Shown piece by piece: positions 1-6,257 of a stretch of 6,257 bases of DNA; the stretch's first letter is position 1; every line of letters begins with the position of its first letter. The notes beneath the pieces were generated by a model that saw only the letters and a program-made list of their open reading frames with translations, did no database searches and was not told the DNA's origin. This DNA is from Candidatus Sericytochromatia bacterium (GTDB taxonomy: Bacteria > Cyanobacteriota > Sericytochromatia > UBA7694). Made by a program: the position numbers and the translations under genes. The stretch is from NCBI GenBank assembly GCA_913773825.1, contig CAJYHH010000750.1, forward strand, positions 1-6,257. Reading direction: 5' to 3'.

Positions 1-3000
1 CCTCAGCTGGTGTACGGGTATCCAGGCCGGCAGCCAGCTGTTCAGCATATAGACTATAAGCTGAAACCAAGCCCAGAATTCTGGAGGGCAGCGGAATGCG
101 CTGAGCAGAGAGCCCATCAGGGAATCCGCTACCGTCCCAGCGTTCAAGCACATGGCGAATCGGCTTGTCTAAACCATTTAATGACAGCACGCCGAGTAGG
201 CGCTGATTGAGCATCTGGGCCTGACGCTGACGTGACAAACCTGTGCCAGGCACAATCAACTCACCCAACTGAAACAGATAAGCAGCGTCTTTAAGATGCT
301 GCTGTTCTTCTAATGACAGTCCCAGACGCTGGCCCAGACGAGCAGCCAATGAGGCTGCTCGTTCAGCCCGGAATGAGCCTTGAGAACCTTGAACCACATC
401 AACCAGCGTTTTGAGCGTGGTCACCTGATGCATCTGCAAGCGCTGTAAAGCATTTAGCAGTTGCAGGGTCTCAGCCAGTTCATGCACAGCGGACTTAAGC
501 CAGTTGCGCTGTGCAGATGTTAGCGCTTGTTCTTTGGGCAGAATTAAACCCAATAAGCCATGTAATTGCTCATGGAGCCAGAGCGGCATTAAAACAGGTG
601 AAACATCATCTGCCAGTCTTTCGGGCAGCTGTTCAGGAATCCCGCCTGGAGTCAAAACATAGTCTGTAATCTCGCTCATGCGCAGCTCAAGCAATACAGG
701 TTCTGGGCGTGGCGCCAGTTCAGGGCGGTCCTGAAGAATCAGGCTCAAATCCAGCGGCGCGTCTTCAGGTAGCCAGACCTGCATCTGCAGCTGTTCGCCA
801 ACAGCTTCTGGGCGAGCTAAAAACAGCGACTGCATCTGCGGAACACAAGCCTGGATCTGGCGCAAGGTTTCGCGCAAAGCTACTTCGGGCTGACGATGTT
901 GAGCCAGAACTAATAACAATTGGCGAGCAAAACGGTGCTGGCTACGAGCCAAGCTAAACTGAGAGTGAAGTTGTTCAAGACTGCACACAAATAAGCGCTC
1001 TTGAATCTGGGTCACAATGCGCCAGCCATGATTAAACAAAAAGCGACGTTCAGATTCAGAAGCTGTCAGCTCCAGACATTGACGCACAAAATGACGATAG
1101 GTTTTAAGCAGCATCATCTGCAGCAAGCGCAGTTGAGCAGGCTTTTGCAGGCGTCGCGCAGCTGACTGCCGTAGGTGCTCAAGGGATTGAGCGAATGGGC
1201 TATCAGGCAGTAATTGACCCTGTGCATCCACGTCCGTCTGAACCATTGCCCGCAATAACTCCGGAATCGCAGGCAGCAGTCTTTTTTCAAAGAAGCGACC
1301 ATAAGCCGGATCGTAGCCGGGATCAGTTAAAGATGTTTTGGCATGCTGCTGAACGCTGGTTTCGAGTTCATGACGCAAGCGGCGCTCAAGTTCAGGCAGA
1401 CTTTTCTCGAGCTGTTCTTCCCAGAGTTTACGTAGTTCTGGGCGCAGACCTTCTTCTTGTGTTGGCTCAGCGCTCACTTGGGGACTAATGCCTCGTGAAT
1501 AAGTCTCAATAATCAATCGGCCGCGGTCTAAATGAGCGCGGCATATCTGATTACGCCCCTGATGTTTGGCGCGATACAAGGCAGTATCCGTGCGAATAAT
1601 CAACTCAGAAGGTTCAAGGTCAGGCTCTTCGTATAAACTGCTGACACCAATACTCATCGACATCGAAACGGTTTGTTGGTCTTTGCCCGTAAAAGCATGA
1701 TTGGCGACATTGCGGCGAATTCGTTCAGCCACATCACAGGCTGCATCTAAAGGCGTTTCGGGCAGCAAAATAGCCAGTTCTTCGCCGCCATAACGCGCAA
1801 CAATATCTGTTTCACGTACAGAATCCTGAAGAATCTCTGCAATTTCACGCAGAACTTTATCACCCAGCAAATGGCCGTGAGTATCGTTGAATTTTTTAAA
1901 ATAATCCACGTCAGCAATGATCAGGGTCAGATGATTGCCATAGCGCTTGGAGCGGGCCATCTCTTCTTCAAGCTTGATTTTCATGTAGCGATGGTTAAAA
2001 ACACCCATCAGGCCGTCTTTAATCGCTTGTTCCTGAATTTTATTGCGCAGCTGAAGATTTTTCAGGGTAATTTCAAAGGCGCTAATCAGCAGCTTAAATA
2101 AATGCTCGTCACGCTCATGAAACGGGTCACCCGCGGTCCGGAACATCACCAGAATAAATGTCACTTCATCGTCTACCAGCAAAGGCTGAGCCATCAGTGA
2201 CTGATAAGCAATGCGCCAAGTCGAATAACTTTTGCCGAGATTACTCAGCGTGCTTAAGTTAACGCCTTGTTTGGTTCTGACAATTTCTTGCAGAATCCCA
2301 GGCTCATCCATATGATAAATTTTTTCAGGTTCAAGCAGCGAGTCTGACTTAGAGTGAGTAATCCGCCAGTCTTCGCCAACATGCTGAACCCGATAGACCG
2401 AAGTCCGTTGATTGGTAATCAGGCGCTTGATCGATGAGGCTTCTGAAGAAAACAAATGATCAAAAACATGACCTGCGTCTACTTCAACATCTGCTTCATG
2501 CAAAACAGACTCACTCATTTTTTTAGTCAGGTGATAAAGCACCTGGGTTTTTTCACCCTGACGCTCAATTCGGCGGCGCTGATCAATAAAACGCAAACCG
2601 CCAAAAACTAAAAACGCAAGCAAAATCGGAATAATCGGATTGTGCTCACGCTGATAAGAATAAGCAACTAAAACCGCAATCGGATAAAAGAACGAGGTCT
2701 GGAAGACTTCTAAGATATCGTCTTTGATTTTAACCAGACTTTTCCAAAAGTCTTGAAGACCGATGTGCGGGTCTTGTTTAACGGCCAGATAGCCATTGAC
2801 CAAGGGCAGATTCAAGATTAAATAAACCGCGGTTGCGGCACCAGCTGAAATCAGGCTTTCAAATAAGGGATTCTGGCCTAAAAAGGGACTGACTTGACCA
2901 TGCGTAAAATGCATAGCTAAGCCCGCACATGAAAAGGTCAGGGCATATTGAGCAGCATTAAAGCCAGCAATTCGAATGCCCCGTTTCTGCAAAATCCCCA

Positions 3001-3319
3001 TGCTGATAAGCGCACTCAGGCAGGCCAAAATCACGGCCATGGGAGGGTTAAAAAGAATTAAAATCGCCAGAATAATCGCAAAACTGGCTGAGATTTTAGC
3101 CCCATGGGGCAAAACCACATAGGTTTGTTCAGCAATAATGTTCAGAACTAAGAACATCACCACATCAAAGCCATTAACTCGCCAGAAAGCAGGAAAGAAG
3201 AAGCAGGATGTCAGAAAGGCAAGACAGCCCAGCAGAAAAACAGTCCAGAAATACAGGTTTTCACGTGTATTACGCCGGATCAGTTCATCTTCTTCTTGCT
3301 CTGTGAGTTGCCCCATCAT
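1..3319 (-). CDS. Membrane-anchored GAF-GGDEF-GAF-(degenerate HD-GYP) signalling protein, probable diguanylate cyclase, C-terminus cut by window edge
   Basis: Reading the minus strand from ATG at 3319 gives 1106 codons without a stop to the left edge, so the C-terminus is missing. Residues about 22-245 hold some six to eight hydrophobic segments, a membrane sensor-like region I cannot name. Residues about 260-425 look like a GAF domain. Residues 435-592 are a GGDEF domain: metal-binding Asp470 in DVDYFKKFND, signature GGEEL at 511-515 (Leu replaces Phe), and an RETD inhibitory site at 502-505, five residues before the signature as in product-inhibited cyclases. It should therefore make c-di-GMP from two GTP at the inner membrane. 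Residues 600-790 are charged, helical and unassigned; 790-960 look GAF-like. Residues about 975-1106 resemble HD-GYP (DGSGFP at 1062-1067) but lack the metal ligands, so phosphodiesterase activity is unlikely. A second ATG follows at 3316; neither has a clear Shine-Dalgarno. The GGDEF assignment is secure, the GAF calls are moderate, and the membrane region's function is unknown. Confidence 0.93.
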   Translation of the reverse strand, partial: MMGQLTEQEEDELIRRNTRENLYFWTVFLLGCLAFLTSCFFFPAFWRVNGFDVVMFLVLNIIAEQTYVVLPHGAKISASFAIILAILILFNPPMAVILACLSALISMGILQKRGIRIAGFNAAQYALTFSCAGLAMHFTHGQVSPFLGQNPLFESLISAGAATAVYLILNLPLVNGYLAVKQDPHIGLQDFWKSLVKIKDDILEVFQTSFFYPIAVLVAYSYQREHNPIIPILLAFLVFGGLRFIDQRRRIERQGEKTQVLYHLTKKMSESVLHEADVEVDAGHVFDHLFSSEASSIKRLITNQRTSVYRVQHVGEDWRITHSKSDSLLEPEKIYHMDEPGILQEIVRTKQGVNLSTLSNLGKSYSTWRIAYQSLMAQPLLVDDEVTFILVMFRTAGDPFHERDEHLFKLLISAFEITLKNLQLRNKIQEQAIKDGLMGVFNHRYMKIKLEEEMARSKRYGNHLTLIIADVDYFKKFNDTHGHLLGDKVLREIAEILQDSVRETDIVARYGGEELAILLPETPLDAACDVAERIRRNVANHAFTGKDQQTVSMSMSIGVSSLYEEPDLEPSELIIRTDTALYRAKHQGRNQICRAHLDRGRLIIETYSRGISPQVSAEPTQEEGLRPELRKLWEEQLEKSLPELERRLRHELETSVQQHAKTSLTDPGYDPAYGRFFEKRLLPAIPELLRAMVQTDVDAQGQLLPDSPFAQSLEHLRQSAARRLQKPAQLRLLQMMLLKTYRHFVRQCLELTASESERRFLFNHGWRIVTQIQERLFVCSLEQLHSQFSLARSQHRFARQLLLVLAQHRQPEVALRETLRQIQACVPQMQSLFLARPEAVGEQLQMQVWLPEDAPLDLSLILQDRPELAPRPEPVLLELRMSEITDYVLTPGGIPEQLPERLADDVSPVLMPLWLHEQLHGLLGLILPKEQALTSAQRNWLKSAVHELAETLQLLNALQRLQMHQVTTLKTLVDVVQGSQGSFRAERAASLAARLGQRLGLSLEEQQHLKDAAYLFQLGELIVPGTGLSRQRQAQMLNQRLLGVLSLNGLDKPIRHVLERWDGSGFPDGLSAQRIPLPSRILGLVSAYSLYAEQLAAGLDTRTPAE

Positions 3320-3320
3320 C

Positions 3321-3349
3321 TTTTGGTGGTTTACCGATTGTGGTATGAT
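3321..3349 (+). promoter_or_regulatory. Probable extended -10 promoter of lgt
   Basis: TATGAT at 3344-3349 is preceded by TGG, giving an extended -10 (TGnTATGAT). The -35 is poor: TTTTGG at 3321-3326 with a 17-base spacer, or TTGGTG at 3323-3328 with a 15-base spacer. Extended -10 promoters tolerate a weak -35. Transcription would start near 3356, just after a GC-rich stretch (CCCGGCGCG, 3351-3359). Such a discriminator is typical of growth-rate or stringently controlled promoters in proteobacteria; applying that here is inference. The lgt leader would be about 85 bases long. Confidence 0.45.
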
Positions 3350-3393
3350 TCCCGGCGCGTGCGCATTCGAAGCCAACCGGAATCGCCACGATC

Positions 3394-3422
3394 ATTGTAG
3401 AAGAAAGGTTAAAGCCGGTCAA
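3394..3422 (-). promoter_or_regulatory. Sigma70-type promoter of the GGDEF gene
   Basis: On the minus strand, TTGACC (3422-3417) is followed by a 17-base spacer and TACAAT (3399-3394). Each hexamer matches the sigma70 consensus at five of six positions, and the spacing is optimal. Transcription would start near 3387, giving a leader of about 68 bases before the ATG at 3319. The promoter lies inside the predicted leader of lgt, which is transcribed in the opposite direction. The assignment rests on sequence match alone. Confidence 0.65.
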
Positions 3423-3441
3423 CGCCGACTTTACTTCCATC

Positions 3442-4320
3442 ATGATATACGATCACAATTTGAGCCCCGGAATCTTTAAGCTTGGCCCCCTAGAGCCGCG
3501 CTGGTACGCCCTGATGTACATCCTGGGCTTTGTCGTTGTCTACTTTATGGTTTCCAAGCATCCCAAGTTTAAAACCCTGGGCAAAACCAAAGACGATGCG
3601 ATGGATTTACTGACCTACGGCTTTATTGGCGTGTTAGCCGGTGGCCGTCTGGGTTATGTACTCTTTTACAATCTTAGTTACTATCTGCAAAATCCGCAAA
3701 AAATTCTGGTGATCTGGGAAGGCGGCATGTCTTTTCACGGCGGCCTGATCGGCACCATCATTGGGATTATCCTGTTTGCCCGAAATCGCAAAATCCCGAT
3801 GCTGACGATGTTAGATATTGTGGCTTTGCCCGCTCCCTGGGGTCTGTTCTTTGGCCGCATGGGCAATTTTATTAACGGCGAACTTTGGGGCAAACCCACA
3901 GACGGCAGCTGGGGCGTCAGATTTAAAGAGCCTGTAGCTAACTCCAATGTGCTGGAATACGGCCCACCCCGCCACCCAACTCAGCTTTATGAGGCCGCTT
4001 TAGAAGGTCTGCTGCTGTTTGTGATTGTCTGGCTGGCCACTTACTATGGTCGCAAACTTAAGCCAGGCAGCGTTGGTGCCCTGTTTTTATTGGGCTATGG
4101 TATGGCGCGCTTCACCATTGAGTTTAACCGTCTGCCTGACGCGCATATCGGCTATATCTACGGCGGTTGGATGACGATGGGGCATATGTTGACTTTGCCC
4201 ATGATTCTGGGTGGATTGCTAATGCTGGCCGTTGTCAATCGCAAAAGCGCTCCCAGCTTTGAAGAGTCCCTGCCTGCTGTCAGTGCTTCCAGCAATGAAC
4301 CTCAGCCTGAGACCGCTTAG
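3442..4320 (+). CDS. lgt: Phosphatidylglycerol--prolipoprotein diacylglyceryl transferase
   Basis: Lgt transfers diacylglycerol from phosphatidylglycerol to the lipobox cysteine of prolipoproteins in the inner membrane, the first step of lipoprotein maturation. The 292-residue product has the usual length and order: the N-terminal IFKLGPLEPRWYALMY stretch, a GGMSFHGGLIG motif with His99, the signature GRMGNFINGELWG at 138-150 (Arg139, Asn142, Glu147), RHPTQLYE at 177-184, and Arg223-x3-Glu227-x2-Arg230 followed by PDAH. By motif position these match E. coli His103, Arg143, Glu151, Arg239, Glu243 and Arg246, so the enzyme should be active. About seven hydrophobic segments are present. ATG at 3442 is the only canonical start after the in-frame stop at 3346, and it gives the usual short N-terminus. 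No Shine-Dalgarno lies at normal distance; AAAGG at 3404-3408 is over 30 bases away. The tail after residue 267 is polar and poorly conserved. The gene stands alone on its strand, convergent with the ligase-like gene. Confidence 0.97.
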   Translation: MIYDHNLSPGIFKLGPLEPRWYALMYILGFVVVYFMVSKHPKFKTLGKTKDDAMDLLTYGFIGVLAGGRLGYVLFYNLSYYLQNPQKILVIWEGGMSFHGGLIGTIIGIILFARNRKIPMLTMLDIVALPAPWGLFFGRMGNFINGELWGKPTDGSWGVRFKEPVANSNVLEYGPPRHPTQLYEAALEGLLLFVIVWLATYYGRKLKPGSVGALFLLGYGMARFTIEFNRLPDAHIGYIYGGWMTMGHMLTLPMILGGLLMLAVVNRKSAPSFEESLPAVSASSNEPQPETA

Positions 4321-4349
4321 TTTTTTTAGCTTTTAATCTATTTTTAGCT
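4321..4349. other. AT-rich 29-base gap between convergent genes; possible weak lgt terminator
   Basis: The gap begins with seven T's directly after the lgt stop and contains a second T run at 4341-4345. The 9-mer TTTTTAGCT occurs twice (4323 and 4341). No strong GC-rich hairpin precedes the first T run; the best is a four-base CTCA/TGAG stem around 4301-4311, inside the lgt 3' end. A T-tract terminator for lgt is therefore possible but unproven, and the minus strand shows no terminator-like T run here. Confidence 0.3.
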
Positions 4350-5729
4350 CTAGCCTTTAAGCGGCAAAGCATTAATTTGCCGCATGAGTTGGCGCTGCTG
4401 AAGCAACAGTCCCAGCAGCAAACAGAGCATAAAGCTAACGCGTAAATCCAGCAATGTGATGTCAAACAAACACGACAACAGCATTGCTGTCCAACTCAGC
4501 CAACAAGCCTGACCTAAAGATGAGAGAGTCTTGGGCTTACTTAACAGCACCACCAGACAAATAAACACACACAGCGCTGCTGGCAGACCGCTTTCTACAG
4601 CCACTTGCAAATACCAGTTATGTAAATGCCCCGCTCCACCTGGTACAGGCGTCAGATAAGCTGGCAAAAGCGGTTCAAGCTGAAGCAAACCCGTACCTAG
4701 CCAGAAATGCTCTAAAAGCATCTCTAGGCCTCCTTGCCAAAGCATCAAGCGGCTAAGATGAGAACCTTGAGTAGCCCCTAGCTCTAAAAAGCGGTTTAAA
4801 ATACTCTGTAAACTACCCGTTAAGCCCAGTCCACTCAGACCTAAAATCCCCAATAGCCATAAACCCTGGCGCCACGAAGCACTGAGTAGCCAAAAGCTTC
4901 CCCAAACGCCAATTAAAGCGGCCCCAAGCCAGGCTGCGCGCGAAAAACTCATTAGCAAAACCGCACTGACCCAAAGCAAAGCCAGTAAGACGGGCAGCTT
5001 GCGCAAACCTTTAATAACACCCAACAGCCAGAGCCAAAGGGGGATTGAGAGCATCAACAAAGCCCCCAATACATTCGGATGCATCGAAAAACCACGCGCC
5101 CGGTCTTCAGCCAGTAATAACAAATCTAATAAACAAAAACCACCATAAGCTTTAAAACACAGCAGCTGTGGGTGAGTCTGCCAGTGAAATAAATAGTTGA
5201 TTCCCCCGACACAGGCCAATAAAAAACTGCCTAATAACAAACCGTTTACTAAGTCTCTGACTTGTAAACGCCCAGAAAGCAAAGCCCGATAAGTGCCCCA
5301 GATCAGTAATCCTGGCAAAAGATAACGCGACAGCCAGCCTGCTAATTGCCAAAGCGGGATCGCACAGCTTAATAACGTGAGTAAACTCAACAGGCAAAAC
5401 AACCCTAAACCATGCTGGAGCTTCGGCCTAAAGTTTAAGGCTCGAGGCTGTTTATGTAGTCTAGACTGGAACGGCAAATCAAAAGGCAAATCATCAGCAC
5501 TCTTAGTCGATTCAGAAATAGATTCAGAAGTCGAGTCAGGAGCAGATTCAGCTGTTTTAGAAAGTGGCTGAATCTGCCACCTAACTGGTGTTGATGTAAA
5601 AGCAGCGCGCACAGACAGTCTCTGACCACCACGCCAAGGAATCAGCCACCAGATCAGATACAGCAAACTACCCAATAAAGAGGACAAAGGCATCAGCGCC
5701 AGGGCTAAAACAATCAGCAGATGTCGCAT
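4350..5729 (-). CDS. O-antigen ligase / Wzy-family polytopic membrane protein
   Basis: The 459-residue, very Leu-rich protein has about ten to twelve hydrophobic segments. It carries the hallmarks of the O-antigen ligase/polymerase (Wzy_C) superfamily: RARGFSMHPNVLGA near 210-223, SFSRAAWLGA at 261-270 (Arg264), Arg327 with Trp331 before a GTG loop near 345, and HLHNWYLQVAVESGLP at 368-383 (His370, Glu379). In WaaL-type ligases, conserved Arg and His in such periplasmic loops are needed to transfer undecaprenyl-linked glycan to lipid A-core. Polymerases (Wzy) and protein O-glycosyltransferases share this fold, so the exact substrate is unsettled. After the first membrane segment comes a hydrophilic region (about 33-105) with a Ser/Glu-rich four-residue repeat at 59-74. 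The ATG at 5729 follows GGGA by about nine bases and overlaps the end of the upstream acyltransferase gene by 16 bases, suggesting translational coupling. That neighbour favours a lipid A or lipooligosaccharide role. Confidence 0.85.
   Translation of the reverse strand: MRHLLIVLALALMPLSSLLGSLLYLIWWLIPWRGGQRLSVRAAFTSTPVRWQIQPLSKTAESAPDSTSESISESTKSADDLPFDLPFQSRLHKQPRALNFRPKLQHGLGLFCLLSLLTLLSCAIPLWQLAGWLSRYLLPGLLIWGTYRALLSGRLQVRDLVNGLLLGSFLLACVGGINYLFHWQTHPQLLCFKAYGGFCLLDLLLLAEDRARGFSMHPNVLGALLMLSIPLWLWLLGVIKGLRKLPVLLALLWVSAVLLMSFSRAAWLGAALIGVWGSFWLLSASWRQGLWLLGILGLSGLGLTGSLQSILNRFLELGATQGSHLSRLMLWQGGLEMLLEHFWLGTGLLQLEPLLPAYLTPVPGGAGHLHNWYLQVAVESGLPAALCVFICLVVLLSKPKTLSSLGQACWLSWTAMLLSCLFDITLLDLRVSFMLCLLLGLLLQQRQLMRQINALPLKG
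4361..4383. repeat. Perfect 8-bp inverted repeat at the convergent 3' ends
   Basis: GCGGCAAA (4361-4368) and TTTGCCGC (4376-4383) are perfect reverse complements with a seven-base loop. The structure covers the last codons of the ligase-like gene and lies about 40 bases after the lgt stop. No T run follows on either strand, so it is not a standard intrinsic terminator. It could act as a 3' stabilising or pausing stem in either transcript, or be chance. Confidence 0.35.
5508..5556. repeat. 12-base imperfect tandem repeat, four units, inside the ligase-like gene
   Basis: On the plus strand GATTCAG begins at 5509, 5521 and 5545, with GAGTCAG at 5533, so four units lie exactly 12 bases apart. 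Read on the coding (minus) strand they give in-frame four-residue units TAES, APDS, TSES and ISES (residues 59-74). The period is a multiple of three, so gain or loss of units would change linker length without breaking the frame. Units differ at several bases, so recent slippage is not obvious. Confidence 0.75.
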
Positions 5730-6257
5730 GGATATTTATCCCAGCGATTATAGGTCCAAAGCCAGTTTTCAGGGTAACGCCTGATCTGTGACTCCAGCCA
5801 GGTGTAAATACACTGCATAATCTCAGCCTCAGACTGCTGCTGAACTTGCTCAAGGGGTAAAGCAGGAAAAAATTCAAGCACATGACGCGTACCACGCCAG
5901 CGAATCAACACAGGCAGAATTACGGCACCCGTACGTTTAGCCAGCACAGCTGGGCCTTCTGGCATCGAGACTTGATGGCCAAAAAAGCGCCCGTTCAGGC
6001 GGCGGCTTTCACCGTGTTGATCAATCACTAGCCCAACCGTTTCCGCCTGGCGTAAGGCGCTCAAAATCGGCCTTAGACCAGCTAAAGAGTCATTATTGAC
6101 GGTTTTAACACCTGCATAATTTCTGAACTCGCGAAACAGCTTATCAAAGTCATCCAGCGCGGGTTTTTGCACCATCACGCTGACAGGGTATCCCTTAAGG
6201 CTAATGCTTGCTGGAATCAGTTCCCAGCAGCCAAAATGAGCAGAGACTAAAATAACC
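5714..6257 (-). CDS. Lipid A biosynthesis acyltransferase family (LpxL/HtrB-like), N-terminus beyond the right edge
   Basis: The minus-strand frame is open from the right edge to TGA at 5714, giving 180 visible residues. The first ATG, at 6178, is internal: the frame upstream encodes VILVSAHFGCWEL, the catalytic H-x4-E motif of this family (His at 6238-6236, Glu at 6223-6221). Further family marks follow: a GLVIDQHGE stretch, FFGHQVSMPEGPAVLAKRTGAVILP with the typical FFG and PEGPA elements, and a C-terminal WLWTYNRWDKYP matching the usual W-W-x-x-R-W ending. Members are inner-membrane enzymes that add a secondary acyl chain to lipid A precursors from acyl-ACP; relatives act on other glycolipids or phosphatidylinositol mannosides, so the acceptor is not fixed by sequence. 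The visible length fits the C-terminal 60% of a roughly 300-residue protein. It overlaps the downstream ligase-like start by 16 bases, supporting an envelope-glycolipid operon. Confidence 0.88.
   Translation of the reverse strand, partial: VILVSAHFGCWELIPASISLKGYPVSVMVQKPALDDFDKLFREFRNYAGVKTVNNDSLAGLRPILSALRQAETVGLVIDQHGESRRLNGRFFGHQVSMPEGPAVLAKRTGAVILPVLIRWRGTRHVLEFFPALPLEQVQQQSEAEIMQCIYTWLESQIRRYPENWLWTYNRWDKYPCDIC

Noticed and set aside
709..1488. Plus-strand open frames at 709-957 and 1195-1488
   Set aside because: They sit antisense to the continuous 1106-codon GGDEF frame and have no recognisable motifs or ribosome binding sites, so they are shadows.
1..3319. Frameshift or pseudogene in the left-hand gene because no bounded long frame closes there
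   Set aside because: Codon-by-codon reading from 3319 to the left edge shows no stop or frame change. The gene is simply cut by the window.
3355..3364. GCGC-GT-GCGC inverted repeat at the predicted lgt start site, as an operator
   Set aside because: Four-base arms in a GC-rich stretch are easily expected by chance.
3138..3479. A 113-codon plus-strand open frame spanning the lgt control region
   Set aside because: It lies antisense to the N-terminal membrane segments of the GGDEF gene and overlaps the lgt start. Its product is basic and low in recognisable structure, and no family motif is present.
4361..4383. Intrinsic terminator from the 8-bp inverted repeat
   Set aside because: No T run follows the stem on either strand, so I list it only as an inverted repeat.
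5152..5632. Short open frames on both strands inside the ligase-like gene
   Set aside because: They overlap a gene with clear family motifs and show no motifs of their own.

Overview
This 6.3 kb window looks like chromosomal DNA of a Gram-negative (outer-membrane) bacterium of middling GC content. The support is a prolipoprotein diacylglyceryl transferase (lgt) beside a lipid A-type acyltransferase and an O-antigen ligase/polymerase-family membrane protein. I cannot assign a lineage. The Lgt C-terminal core (residues 223-253, with a PDAH-type motif and a GGWMTMG stretch) looks to me closer to deltaproteobacterial-style Lgt than to the E. coli protein, but that is an impression only. No mobile element, CRISPR array, tRNA or rRNA is visible.

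Layout. Positions 1-3319 (minus strand) hold one uninterrupted reading frame of at least 1106 codons that runs off the left edge. It encodes a membrane-anchored c-di-GMP signalling protein: a multi-pass membrane region, a GAF-like domain, an intact GGDEF domain with an RxxD inhibitory site, a long helical region, a second GAF-like region, and an HD-GYP-like domain whose metal ligands appear to be lost. Positions 3320-3441 are the intergenic control region. It carries a strong sigma70-like promoter for the signalling gene and a probable extended -10 promoter for lgt, and the two face each other. Positions 3442-4320 (plus) are lgt. A 29-base AT-rich gap separates lgt from a convergent minus-strand pair: the O-antigen ligase-family gene (4350-5729), preceded by and overlapping by 16 bases an LpxL/HtrB-family acyltransferase (5714 to beyond the right edge).

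How they fit together. lgt and the two right-hand genes all concern the cell envelope: lipoprotein lipidation, lipid A-type acylation, and glycan polymerisation or ligation. The acyltransferase and ligase-like genes overlap and are probably co-transcribed. The signalling gene shares only a control region with lgt. Its facing promoters could couple c-di-GMP signalling to lipoprotein maturation, but this is inference. The most unusual items are the degenerate HD-GYP domain fused to an apparently active GGDEF domain, the face-to-face promoter pair, and a 12-base in-frame tandem repeat in the ligase-like gene. I see no clear evidence of a wholly new multi-gene system.
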